Shown here one piece after another: positions 48,641-57,649 of a DNA stretch of 64,000 nt. How positions within the stretch are numbered: the first letter of the stretch is position 1; each line of letters begins with the position of its first letter. This stretch comes from an uncultured Pirellula sp. (GTDB lineage Bacteria > Planctomycetota > Planctomycetia > Pirellulales > Pirellulaceae), in assembly GCA_903858115.1 (NCBI GenBank), contig CAIOHR010000058.1, positions 167,303-231,302 on the forward strand, given 5' to 3'. The position numbers and the translations under genes were made by a program. Below the pieces are notes generated by a model. That model had not been told where the DNA came from, made no database searches, and saw only the letters and a list, made by a program, of their open reading frames with translations.

Positions 48641-48784
48641 GACCGACGGAGCGGTCAACGACTTTCTCTTAACACCCTTTTCGAATCCGTGAATATCCGT
48701 GTATATCCGTGGCCTTGTTTCAAGGAATCATTCCTCAGCCACGGATGCGACACGGATGAAACACGGATAAAACACGGATAAAGA
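48641..48784. repeat. GACCG-hairpin plus CCACGGAT-type repeat cluster
   Basis: gaccgacggagcggtcaacgact ... tcgaatccgtgaatatccgtgtatatccgtggcc ... gccacggatgcgacacggatgaaacacggataaaacacggat. Confidence 0.8.
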
Positions 48785-48847
48785 AAAGCACCAGCGAGTA
48801 GATAATGGCGAGAGCAGATGGCCCTTAGTTCATAGAGCTTGCTCTCG

Positions 48848-48945
48848 GCTCGAATCCGTGTAAATGCGTGACAATCCGTGGCTCGGTTCTTGGGATTTCC
48901 TGTTTTCAGCAATAGCACGAACGGCGAGCGGTCAACGAATTGCTT
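48848..48945. repeat. Same repeat family, second cluster
   Basis: tcgaatccgtgtaaatgcgtgacaatccgtggc ... cgaacggcgagcggtcaacga. Confidence 0.65.
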
Positions 48946-49038
48946 CTTTGGCCATGTTTGATTTACAATGGTCCCGCTGCTAGTTGCTTGGTTGCTTTGC
49001 CAGGTTAATTACAGATACAAACAGCTAAGGAGTTTTTC

Positions 49039-49602
49039 ATGATTCGCAAGACGACCCGGACGACACTGCCGGAATATGACTCTTTAGTCCGCAAGGGAGT
49101 GTTTGATGATATTGTTGGCAAAATAGAGCTCATTCGCGGGGAGGTCGTCGAAGTGAATCCAGCCGGACCTGTCCATGATGACTATGTCACCTACTTGACA
49201 AATTGGTCGGTGATGAGCCGCGATGCAACGAAGACATATGTGACCTCTCAAACGGGTATGGAACTACCTGAATTGGATAGCCGGCCTGAACCAGACGTCT
49301 TCTGGGTGCGAAAAGCTCGATATCGATCGCACCATCCGTTGGCATCCGATGTTCAACTTGCGATCGAAGTTGCGGATTCTTCATTCGAAAATGATCTTCG
49401 CGTAAAACGCCAAATGTACGCAGAGGCAGGTGTCGTCGAGTATTGGATCGTGGATTGCCAATCGAAGTGCATTCACGTTTTCCGAAACGCCTCGGGCACG
49501 GATTATCAATCGCACTCGGTGTTGAACTCACCGGAAAAACTGAGCCCATTGATTGCCTCCGATGCCATCTTGGATTTGCAAGATTTGTTCGATGGAGAAT
49601 AG
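49039..49602 (+). CDS. Uma2 (DUF820) family endonuclease-like protein
   Basis: 187 aa; LIRGEVVEVNPAGPVHDDYVTYL, SRPEPDVFWVRKARY, LAIEVADSSFENDLRVKRQMYAEAGVVEYWIVDCQSKCIHVF. Confidence 0.93.
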   Translation: MIRKTTRTTLPEYDSLVRKGVFDDIVGKIELIRGEVVEVNPAGPVHDDYVTYLTNWSVMSRDATKTYVTSQTGMELPELDSRPEPDVFWVRKARYRSHHPLASDVQLAIEVADSSFENDLRVKRQMYAEAGVVEYWIVDCQSKCIHVFRNASGTDYQSHSVLNSPEKLSPLIASDAILDLQDLFDGE

Positions 49603-49618
49603 GAATGCGAAAGCCTTT

Positions 49619-49864
49619 TTTGGCCACGGATGAAACACCGATGGAACACGGATAAATAGAAATTAGGAATTAGGAGGGGCGGACAAGCCATTGGCCGAAA
49701 GAAATGGAAAGTGGCGAAAGAAGGAGTCTCGTGTTTTGAGATTCTTGCATTCTTACTTTTTCGTTTTCTTTCGTTCATTTCGGCTATTCAAGAATGACCG
49801 GCGGAGCGGTCAACGACTATCTTGGATCGAATCCGTGAAGATCTGTGTAAATCTGTGGCTCAAC
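49619..49864. repeat. CCACGGAT-type repeats and GACCG hairpin, third cluster
   Basis: gccacggatgaaacaccgatggaacacggataaat at 49622-49656; gaccggcggagcggtcaacgactatcttggatcgaatccgtgaagatctgtgtaaatctgtggc at 49796-49860. Confidence 0.8.
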
Positions 49865-49907
49865 TATAAGGTGCCAGGCACTTTAAAGGTATTGAGCTTT
49901 TTGCGGA

Positions 49908-50219
49908 TCAGTTGAGGCGGGTGGATAGGATGCTGACGGCTTGAAAAAGTTCGTACCAATGTCGAAACGTTTCTAGCGTGTCGACTACCATCGCATCTTT
50001 CCGATGAAAACCAACTTCGCTAATGCGTATCGTCTCATCTAGAAAATGGCCTCGAACGGGTGCTTCCACCGTCGCTAACTCATATCGCTCGTCATCCAAT
50101 TCTTCAATGGGAAGCGTTTTTCCCATCACTTGATGTACAACCCATAATGCTGCTTGATCCAGATCCGCATTGTCCACTACCGCTTGAACCGAACCGCTTT
50201 GAACATAAAACTTGGCCAT
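49908..50219 (-). CDS. Hypothetical protein
   Basis: 103 aa; MAKFYVQSGSVQAVVDNADLDQAALWVVHQVMGKTLPIEEL; compact coding-like ORF. Confidence 0.7.
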   Translation of the reverse strand: MAKFYVQSGSVQAVVDNADLDQAALWVVHQVMGKTLPIEELDDERYELATVEAPVRGHFLDETIRISEVGFHRKDAMVVDTLETFRHWYELFQAVSILSTRLN

Positions 50220-50596
50220 GTTGATTTCTTCCTTGATCGTTGCTTAAAAGTGGGGGCAGGTATTCAACCGCTCTGCCCACGCGTGAGGGGTGCGGGAGCA
50301 GAGGGTTGAATGACATTGGGGAGTGTCAAGGCTCACGTGTTGGATGTTGTGGCTCAGCGACCCAGAGTTCTATCCAAGTTCCCTAGGTCGTTTGCCCTGA
50401 CACAATACTTATCGCACCCCCCTTTGACACCACAGGTCACGCGGCAAATTTATTTCCGAGTTCCTTGCATATTGGCAGCTGGATGAATCTTTCGTGAAGC
50501 TACACTTCGATTATTCTGCATTCCGCTAGACTCTTTGGACTAATTTATCTCTATTGTCAATTCCAACATTCATTTATCCCGCAAAGGAACCCAACT

Positions 50597-52189
50597 ATGT
50601 TCAAACGATCGGACATCGAACGAGCTCATCAATATGAGGGAGGTATTTCCCGTCGTTGGTTTATGGCCTATGCGAGCGCTTTGAGCTCCATTCCTCTTCT
50701 GGAACGCTCATCGTGGGCTATGACTTCGCCTTCGTTTAGTAGCGATCCCTTCACATTGGGGGTCGCATCTGGCGATCCTGATCATCAAAGCCTCGTGCTC
50801 TGGACACGATTGGCTCCAGACCCACTCGATCCGCACGGCGGAATGAAGGCGGAACCAGTCCAAGTCACATGGGAAATCGCAACCGATGAAACGATGAAGA
50901 CGATCGTTGCATCTGGCAAGTCGGTCGCCACACCACAGCTTGGGCACTCGGTCCACGTGGAGGTAGACGGTCTAAAACCAGACCGATGGTACTGGTATCG
51001 ATTTCGAGCAGGAGATGCCACAAGTCCCATCGGCCGCACTCGCACGTTCCCTGCCCCTGATGCGATGCCAGACAAACTGAATTTCGCCGTAACCTCTTGC
51101 CAAAATTATGAACAGGGACTCTACACTGCCTATGAACAAATGGCCAACGATGACTTGGATCTCGTTTGCCACCTAGGGGACTACATCTATGAGTACGAAG
51201 CGGGACGCAATGGAAAGGTGCGAACGCATCACGGCAAGGAGATTCAATCCTTAGGCGATTACCGCATTCGGCATGCGCAATACCGATCGGACCCACTGCT
51301 TCACGAGATGCATGCGAAGTGTCCGTGGATCGTGACGTGGGACGATCATGAACTTGACAACAACTGTGCTGGCGACATCTCCGAAGAAAAAGACAAAGTC
51401 CATCCTGTCGACTTTTTGATTCGACGGGCGAACGCTTATCAAGCGTACTACGAGGCGATGCCATTGCGTCGCAGTTGTTTGCCTCGAGGCAGCGACATGA
51501 CACTTTATCGCACAGCTTCATTTGGGCAGCTTGCGGAGTTCCTGGTGTTGGATACGCGTCAATACCGATCGGATCAACCGAACAACGATAGAGCCTCTCC
51601 GCTTAATGTCTCAGCACTGGATAAGACACAAACGATGCTAGGGCGGCAACAAAAGAATTGGCTGAGCGGCAAATTGATCCAATCGCAAGCGAATTGGAAC
51701 ATCCTGGCTCAACAAGTCATGATGGGGATGGTTGGTTTTGTGCGAACAGAGAACGAGCCCGTTTATTCGATGGATCAATGGCCTGGATACGCGGCAGAGC
51801 GAATGGAGTTGATGCAGTTTCTTTCGGAACGATCGATCAGCAACCCAATCGTACTCACTGGCGACATCCACTCGAGCTGGGTCAATGAGCTTCGCATCGA
51901 TGATCGCCAAATCGAGCAAAAGCTTGTGGCGACCGAGTTCGTGGCGACTTCGTTGTCGAGCGGTGGTAATGGCTTGGAGAAGCCAAAGAGCTTAGAGTCC
52001 GTGTTGAGAAACAACCCATGCGTCAAGTATCACAATGGCGAGCGAGGTTATATTCGCTGTACAGTGACACCGAAGAGTTGGAAATCGGATTACATGGTGG
52101 TTGACGATGTACTGCAGCCCGGCGGCAAAACCTTTGAACGAAGCTCCTTCGTCGTCGAGTCCGGCAACCCAGCAGTTCACTCGGCTTGA
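50597..52189 (+). CDS. phoD: Alkaline phosphatase D family protein
   Basis: 530 aa; SRRWFM twin-arginine-like N-terminus; FTLGVASGDPDHQSLVLWTRLAP, HLGDYIYEYEAG, WIVTWDDHELDNNCAGD. Confidence 0.94.
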   Translation: MFKRSDIERAHQYEGGISRRWFMAYASALSSIPLLERSSWAMTSPSFSSDPFTLGVASGDPDHQSLVLWTRLAPDPLDPHGGMKAEPVQVTWEIATDETMKTIVASGKSVATPQLGHSVHVEVDGLKPDRWYWYRFRAGDATSPIGRTRTFPAPDAMPDKLNFAVTSCQNYEQGLYTAYEQMANDDLDLVCHLGDYIYEYEAGRNGKVRTHHGKEIQSLGDYRIRHAQYRSDPLLHEMHAKCPWIVTWDDHELDNNCAGDISEEKDKVHPVDFLIRRANAYQAYYEAMPLRRSCLPRGSDMTLYRTASFGQLAEFLVLDTRQYRSDQPNNDRASPLNVSALDKTQTMLGRQQKNWLSGKLIQSQANWNILAQQVMMGMVGFVRTENEPVYSMDQWPGYAAERMELMQFLSERSISNPIVLTGDIHSSWVNELRIDDRQIEQKLVATEFVATSLSSGGNGLEKPKSLESVLRNNPCVKYHNGERGYIRCTVTPKSWKSDYMVVDDVLQPGGKTFERSSFVVESGNPAVHSA

Positions 52190-52412
52190 TCGTAATTCAC
52201 TTTGCCTGATACGTAATCAGTTCCGTTTCGCTCAACCGGTCCTGTCCTTCTACCAACGCCAAGCACTTGCAGAAGCGTCCTCGAGGGAGCGGGCTCGATG
52301 GAAGCATGCTGGGGCAAAAAGTGCTGAAGGGCCGCGAGCTTGAAGATAGCGAGCTTGAGCGCACTGATCTCGTGCACCATCGTTAGGTGCATAGCCCAAT
52401 ACGCCAACGGCG

Positions 52413-53273
52413 CTAGATCCCACAGCCCAGGGGCGCGGCACCGCCGCGCACCCTGGGTACCGATTTGACGCATACGGCGATGAATCCGCCGCATTGCAAA
52501 TAAGGAAACCATGTGTTCTTTGCGATTTGGTTCGATTCGCGGTTGAGCCGCAACAGATCGCGAACATGCAAACCTGCCGATCGAAGGTCCGAAATCAATT
52601 CTCTCTCCGAAAAGATGTGCAGGAACATGGTCGGCAGTCCACGATACGGATAGATTCGGTCACCGTACTCCCAAGTCGGATCTCGAAAGGATCGAACCCT
52701 GTCCTTGATCGCACGTACAATCCCGCCAGGATCCTGGAACCACGTGCCGCGGTTGTGGACGTGAATTAGAAACACGCCGTCATCTCGTAGTAAGCGGAAT
52801 ACATGGCCGAGAAATGACCTGCGATTCTCTCGCCCCTGAACCATCCCCAGCGAACTGTACATACAAAAAATGGCGTCCGCTACCCGATCTTGGAAGCCGT
52901 TCAATTGGGCCATGTTCGCATAAACCTTGCCGCAGGAATGTGCGAGCCCTAGCGCATGTGCACGAACCCCGTATTCGCGCAACATCTCTCGGCTGAGATC
53001 GACACCGACCACATTCCATCCGGACGAAGCTAGTGGAATGAGGCTTCGTCCCGTTCCGCATCCGAAATCGATCGCTATTCGCTTCTCGCCATCCGAACGA
53101 TGTGATTGAGAAGGAACGACGGATGCAATGATCTCTTGGTCTAGTTTCAGAAGTGGATGCTCCGAGTGAAAGCGATCGTACTCGGTCGCTATCGACGCAT
53201 CGTTCACATAATCCCACGTGCCCCTTGAGACGCCAGCGGGTAACTGCCACGCCGGGCGTTCCTTCGCGGCCAT
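52413..53273 (-). CDS. Class I SAM-dependent methyltransferase
   Basis: 286 aa; KRIAIDFGCGTGRSLIPLASSGWNVVGVDLSREML, GVFLIHVHNRGTW; C-terminal ~30 aa overlap a palindromic element and may be altered. Confidence 0.88.
   Translation of the reverse strand: MAAKERPAWQLPAGVSRGTWDYVNDASIATEYDRFHSEHPLLKLDQEIIASVVPSQSHRSDGEKRIAIDFGCGTGRSLIPLASSGWNVVGVDLSREMLREYGVRAHALGLAHSCGKVYANMAQLNGFQDRVADAIFCMYSSLGMVQGRENRRSFLGHVFRLLRDDGVFLIHVHNRGTWFQDPGGIVRAIKDRVRSFRDPTWEYGDRIYPYRGLPTMFLHIFSERELISDLRSAGLHVRDLLRLNRESNQIAKNTWFPYLQCGGFIAVCVKSVPRVRGGAAPLGCGI
52426..52458. repeat. GC-rich palindrome
   Basis: gcccaggggcgcggcaccgccgcgcaccctggg, near-perfect hairpin. Confidence 0.8.
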
Positions 53274-53276
53274 ACG

Positions 53277-54026
53277 TCAGAAGCCTCTCCGGTCGACATA
53301 CACAGGTCGAGTCGCGGGTCGGTAGGAGGGCGTCGTGATGACCGTCCGTTGAGGGTACTCTTCACGCACGACGACTTCCGAGGGGTACGAGCGATAGACG
53401 GTCGTGTTCGATGGAGCCGTTCGAACCACTTGGCCATTTTGTTGCAAGGCGGTAATCACGTAGTCGCTTACGCCCTGCTGATTCATCCAAATCACTTCAT
53501 TGACATCGGGACGCGACGCCACGCCGTTCGCTTGGATGTGGGATACGATTACCGAATCGCTAACTCCGCTGTGTGTCATGTTTACGACTTCACTGGCACT
53601 CACTGGGCGGCGCGTGACGACTTTCGGCTGGACCGGTACGTAGGTTCGATGCTCTACGTAAGTTGGCCGCACATGAGTTGGATGAACATACGTTTGCTGG
53701 ACGTAGGTGGGGTGGCTCGTGTAAACGGGCTGTGCGTAGTAGGAATTTTGTCGTTGTGCATGGTCTCTTTGGTTTCCAAGCACTCCGCCAGCAATTGCGC
53801 CCACCGCTCCGCCGATGAGAGCCCCCTCGGTCGTGTCATCGCGTTGATGTCCAACAACACCACCTATCACCGCTCCCGTGACACCACCCAGTAGGGCGCC
53901 GTTTCGGGTGTTGTAGTTTTGAGAAAACTGTGCATTTGCTGAACTGGTCAGAGATAACCCAAGCATTGTCGTAAGAAAGCCACTGAATGCCGAAACGCAC
54001 AAGTGTCTATTTTTGGTCCAGCCCAT
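53277..54026 (-). CDS. Exported protein with glycine-zipper segment and Tyr/Val/Thr/Pro repeats
   Basis: 249 aa; LLGGVTGAVIGGVVGHQRDDTTEGALIGGAVGAIAGGVLGNQRD and YTSHPTYVQQTYVHPTHVRPTYVEHRTYV. Confidence 0.8.
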   Translation of the reverse strand: MGWTKNRHLCVSAFSGFLTTMLGLSLTSSANAQFSQNYNTRNGALLGGVTGAVIGGVVGHQRDDTTEGALIGGAVGAIAGGVLGNQRDHAQRQNSYYAQPVYTSHPTYVQQTYVHPTHVRPTYVEHRTYVPVQPKVVTRRPVSASEVVNMTHSGVSDSVIVSHIQANGVASRPDVNEVIWMNQQGVSDYVITALQQNGQVVRTAPSNTTVYRSYPSEVVVREEYPQRTVITTPSYRPATRPVYVDRRGF

Positions 54027-54145
54027 AAACTTCTCCCTTACCAGTTTGGAAGTGTACAGAATGCATGTCCGTTTGCATTCCCATACAATTTCGATCTAGT
54101 ACTGGAATAAATTATCGGCTGAATTGTGTCGAGACTGAATCGGAC

Positions 54146-54337
54146 TTAGCCAATGCAGTACATTGCGAACCACAGGACCGATGCGATCGCTAGCAAAAAA
54201 CCGACGGTCCAAACTCCCGTCTTTACCGCCTGACTGATAATGACGTTCACCCTCTCGTGGCGAGTGGCTGCCATCACCAACGAAGAAGCAATCAATACGG
54301 GAAAAAGCCAAAGAAGATATTCAATTGAAATTCCCAT
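54146..54337 (-). CDS. Small membrane protein
   Basis: 63 aa with two hydrophobic segments (MGISIEYLLWLFPVLIASSLVMA; TVGFLLAIASVLWFAMYCIG). Confidence 0.55.
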   Translation of the reverse strand: MGISIEYLLWLFPVLIASSLVMAATRHERVNVIISQAVKTGVWTVGFLLAIASVLWFAMYCIG

Positions 54338-54353
54338 GAAGGAACACTTCGCC

Positions 54354-54803
54354 TCAATCTAGCTGATTCGGTAGACTCACTCGAGCATTGGTATCTTTTA
54401 ACGCATCGGTCAAGTCAATAGGAACGCTATCCGCCCATAGACCTTCGAGATCGTAAAAAGCCCGATACTCCTCATCAAAGAGATGAACGATGATCGAACC
54501 ATAGTCGACCGCTATCCATCGACTCTCATCGTAACCAGACATGCTCAATCGAGACTCGCCCCGTTCCTTCATCAACCTATGAATTTCCTCGGCAATCGCT
54601 TGAAGCTGGCGTCGGCTCGTCCCCGTAACAATTAAAAAGCAGTCGAATATGCTGGTTTGCTTCGAGATATCGATCAAGACGATGTCTTGCCCTTTGCTTT
54701 CGGCGGCGGCTCGGGCCGCTAGCTTCGCCGTCGCAATGCTATCCGCAACGGACTGGGTGCTGTTTTTCTTGGGCTCGGTAATAACTGTTTCCGTTTCAAC
54801 CAT
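54354..54803 (-). CDS. rsfS: Ribosome silencing factor
   Basis: 149 aa; KGQDIVLIDISKQTSIFDCFLIVTGTSRRQLQAIAEEIHRLMKERG, WIAVDYGSIIVHLFDEEYRAFYDLEGLWAD. Confidence 0.95.
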   Translation of the reverse strand: MVETETVITEPKKNSTQSVADSIATAKLAARAAAESKGQDIVLIDISKQTSIFDCFLIVTGTSRRQLQAIAEEIHRLMKERGESRLSMSGYDESRWIAVDYGSIIVHLFDEEYRAFYDLEGLWADSVPIDLTDALKDTNARVSLPNQLD

Positions 54804-55162
54804 TCAGAGTGCTGCTTCTTAATCCTTAGTTCATGGGCATCGTTCCGTATTGGACTCGAACATCCCTATCAGTCTAGGTGAAAGTCGACAAAAAGTCACG
54901 CAGTACCGTGACAAGGTTCGCATCAAGCAAAATCGATCCAATTTTCTTTCAGAAGCCTCGAATCCTTTTGGGCAGATAGGGGCTCATAGATGTGTAGAAG
55001 CGGAAACCATCGCAACCCTGACAGAAACGGTGAACTTTTCACCGTTCAACGGCGTCTAAGTCAACAGAATTGTCAGGGACGAAAAATGTGGGAGCGACTA
55101 TGATGCGGTCGATAGGAGTAGCAGGAAGCTCAACATTCCTACCAGGATGAGTCGAAAATACA

Positions 55163-55720
55163 ATGAAAAAGCAAATCAAAACCAAAATAGAACGAAATAC
55201 TGAGCACTTCCGAGCCCTGGGGCTGCCCTCAGGGGAAAGTCGGATCGAAGTTATTCGTGAAGCCGCTAGAACGCGTGCAAAGCAACTTTCCGGCAGAGCT
55301 CACCCCTCTACGGTGGACTTCCATCGAGCGAAAATTGCAGTCGCTGCGTACAGGCTTTTGGACCCCCGTGGGCGTATTGATCTCTATGAGCGTGTTCAGC
55401 TTTCATGCCCGCTCGACCAAGTTGACCAACTCCCTCCACCACCTCCCGCGATTTCACCCATCAATCGACAGATTGAATGTGTTGCGGGAAAGCCTGAATT
55501 AAGTTCGGCGGATGGAATGCTGCCGATTCGAATGATGGATGGAACGGTAATTGAGCAAGCGATCGTGCAGTCAAACGAGGACGAGATCGATAGCGACTTA
55601 GAGAGCGATCTTTCCATCGCGGAACGACGCAATGTCGTGAGGCTTCTTCGGGAGCTCGAAGACACCGCATCAACACCATGGAAGCCGTTTGGCTGGATCC
55701 GGTCCAAGCTAGGGATCTAG
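55163..55720 (+). CDS. Hypothetical protein with J-domain-like N-terminus
   Basis: 185 aa; HFRALGLPSGESRIEVIREAARTRAKQLSGRAHPSTVDFHRAKIAVAAYRLLDPRGRIDLYERV. Confidence 0.55.
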   Translation: MKKQIKTKIERNTEHFRALGLPSGESRIEVIREAARTRAKQLSGRAHPSTVDFHRAKIAVAAYRLLDPRGRIDLYERVQLSCPLDQVDQLPPPPPAISPINRQIECVAGKPELSSADGMLPIRMMDGTVIEQAIVQSNEDEIDSDLESDLSIAERRNVVRLLRELEDTASTPWKPFGWIRSKLGI

Positions 55721-55732
55721 GAAGATGATCCT

Positions 55733-56431
55733 TTGAATAGCAAAGCTTGGAACAATTGCTGGAGAGGTCCCATCGAGGAGTGGGTGGTCTCTCAGATGGC
55801 CGATGCAGATGCAGGGCATGGCATCGACCACGTGCGTCGCGTCGTTTCTAACGCTGTGCTCATCGGCGAGCAAGAGTTTGCAAACATGTCCATTGTTCTT
55901 CCGGCGGCGTGGCTCCATGACTGTGTCGTTGTACCGAAGAATTCACCGATGCGGTCCCGGGCGTCATCGATGGCAGCCGAAAAGGCGTTGGAGTTCCTTT
56001 CGAAAATCGAGTACCCGAAAGAGCTCGTTCCGTTCATCATTCATTGCATTCATGCCCACAGTTTCTCAGCAAAAATAGTTTGCGAGACGCTGGAGGCCAA
56101 GGTCGTTCAAGATGCCGATCGCATGGAAGCGGTTGGTGCGATCGGCATCGCCAGGTGCTTGATGACAGGCGGTGCTATGAAGCAGCGGCTCTACGATCCG
56201 GAGGAGCCATTTCCCGTGCGGCGTCCTTATCAAGATAGTGTACAGTCCGTTGATCATTTCTTTGCAAAACTACTGGGGCTCGCATCCACCATGCAAACCG
56301 ATCACGGAAGGGAAATAGCGATGCATCGTACTGTCTTCATGCTGCAATTTCTGCATGAATTAGCCGACGAGATAGGCATAGATCATGCGAGCCTACAACA
56401 GGCCTTAGATGCATCCCATCACTTACGTTAA
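55733..56431 (+). CDS. HD domain phosphohydrolase
   Basis: 232 aa, TTG start; GHGIDHVRRVVSNAVLIGEQE, AAWLHDCVVVPKNS, VVQDADRMEAVGAIGIAR. Confidence 0.9.
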   Translation: MNSKAWNNCWRGPIEEWVVSQMADADAGHGIDHVRRVVSNAVLIGEQEFANMSIVLPAAWLHDCVVVPKNSPMRSRASSMAAEKALEFLSKIEYPKELVPFIIHCIHAHSFSAKIVCETLEAKVVQDADRMEAVGAIGIARCLMTGGAMKQRLYDPEEPFPVRRPYQDSVQSVDHFFAKLLGLASTMQTDHGREIAMHRTVFMLQFLHELADEIGIDHASLQQALDASHHLR

Positions 56432-56587
56432 AAGACGGTTATTTAGTCTCTTTTGGCATTTGTCTTACATGCCGCGGATCAGCCAGTTTCTTAAAGCTAA
56501 GCCATTCCGGTGACGGTTCTAACAAAAGCAATATGGCAGCGATGAGAGAAACAGGATTCTGAAGTGCAGATTTCGCGTCTAGAAACG

Positions 56588-56625
56588 AAAAAACCGCCAG
56601 GCGGAAACCACCCGGCGGTAAATTC
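56588..56625 (-). terminator. Intrinsic terminator of the histone-like gene
   Basis: Minus strand ttACCGCCGGGTGGTTTCCGCCTGGCGGTTTTTTCG: GC hairpin followed by T-run. Confidence 0.85.
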
Positions 56626-56682
56626 TAGTTGCTTGGAGCAGACTCTCGGCAGAAGCCGAGTGCTCTAGCAGAGCAACGGATA

Positions 56683-56829
56683 CTAGGAAGGAGTCTTGGT
56701 AGCTGGCTTCTTAGCAGCCTTCTTCTTCGCTACCTTCTTCTTGGTTGCAGCCTTCTTTGGTGCTGCCTTCTTAGCAGCCTTCTTCTTGGCTACTTTTTTC
56801 TTCGTTGCTCCAGCTTTTTTCTTGGCCAC
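56683..56829 (-). CDS. 48-aa Lys/Ala-rich histone-H1-like (AAKK repeat) protein
   Basis: Not in supplied ORF track. GTG start at 56829 after ggaggatatatcc; translation VAKKKAGATKKKVAKKKAAKKAAPKKAATKKKVAKKKAAKKPATKTPS*. Confidence 0.88.
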   Translation of the reverse strand: MAKKKAGATKKKVAKKKAAKKAAPKKAATKKKVAKKKAAKKPATKTPS

Positions 56830-57310
56830 GGATATATCCTCCGAAATGTCAAAACCTGGCTGTCGCAGAAAACTTCCCAGAAGCAGTTGGTAGGTAATCT
56901 GTTCTCAACAACCGATACTAAAAACCCTTTGCTGTTTCAGTTCCGACTCGACGTCATGTCTCACTCATGACAAGTCACAAGTGAAGTCAGATCTGATCCC
57001 GCAAAGGAACAACATCCAATGACGTAGTTGTATAAAAGTCGAAAACTAATGCAACATCTTTTCGACAATTTTTCCACATAAATGAAACCAATTTTCCACC
57101 AAGTCACGAAGCCTAACACGCCTCATTGGTACCTGCTTGCATAGGTTATGGAGCGTCATCTGCTTGCTGATGAAACGATGCAGCGCTAGCGCCATCTGGG
57201 TGGTTGGCACATGCAAGAACCAGCATAGACAGCCCGCTCGAACGATATCGACTCTGAAGGAATATCTCGTCCAAACGGTGAATGAGGTGTATTGCCAACG
57301 ACGTGGTCAA

Positions 57311-57344
57311 TTCGATTCACCAACAAATTCATTGGTGAATCGAA
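57311..57344. other. Perfect 13-bp inverted repeat hairpin
   Basis: TTCGATTCACCAA-caaattca-TTGGTGAATCGAA in a ~0.8 kb region lacking convincing genes. Confidence 0.75.
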
Positions 57345-57649
57345 ATCGCATCCATCTCAAGACTAGCCTCCACGTCTTCATCCTTCTCGATGAATGAACA
57401 TGCAACGCAACCGCGCAGAACATATTCGATGCGCCGAAGTGGCATGCCCACAAAGCAACCAGAGAACCGCGATACCATCTCCTGCATCATCGCTGTTGCA
57501 GAGGATGGATCTACTCGCGATGGAGCCTCATGATGCAGATTGCAGAATGAAAAAAAATTTCAGAATTTTTTTTCGCGAGTTCGTTTTTTTGTCCGTTGAA
57601 TCGCTTCAACGACAAGAATGAGCATTCCACGAAGTCGTACGAGTGTCGT

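Noticed and set aside
48449-48658. N-terminal extension of the hemC ORF (70 aa)
   Set aside because: HemC homology begins at MQIRLGTRQS (48448); the extension has no hydroxymethylbilane synthase features.
50865-51521. 218-aa minus-strand ORF
   Set aside because: Antisense to phoD; Arg/Cys/Ser/His-rich composition typical of a shadow ORF.
52101-52512. ORFs 52101..52343 (+), 52177..52512 (-), 52250..52567 (-)
   Set aside because: They translate palindromic repeat DNA between phoD and the methyltransferase; likely spurious.
56629-56970. Plus-strand Leu/Phe-rich ORFs 56629..56970 and 56696..56893
   Set aside because: They are the complement of the K/A-rich minus-strand gene; the hydrophobic repeats are an artefact of reading AAG/GCT-rich DNA backwards.
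57137-57621. Plus-strand ORFs 57137..57397 and 57394..57621
   Set aside because: No family resemblance, span a perfect hairpin and A/T tracts; not supported as genes.
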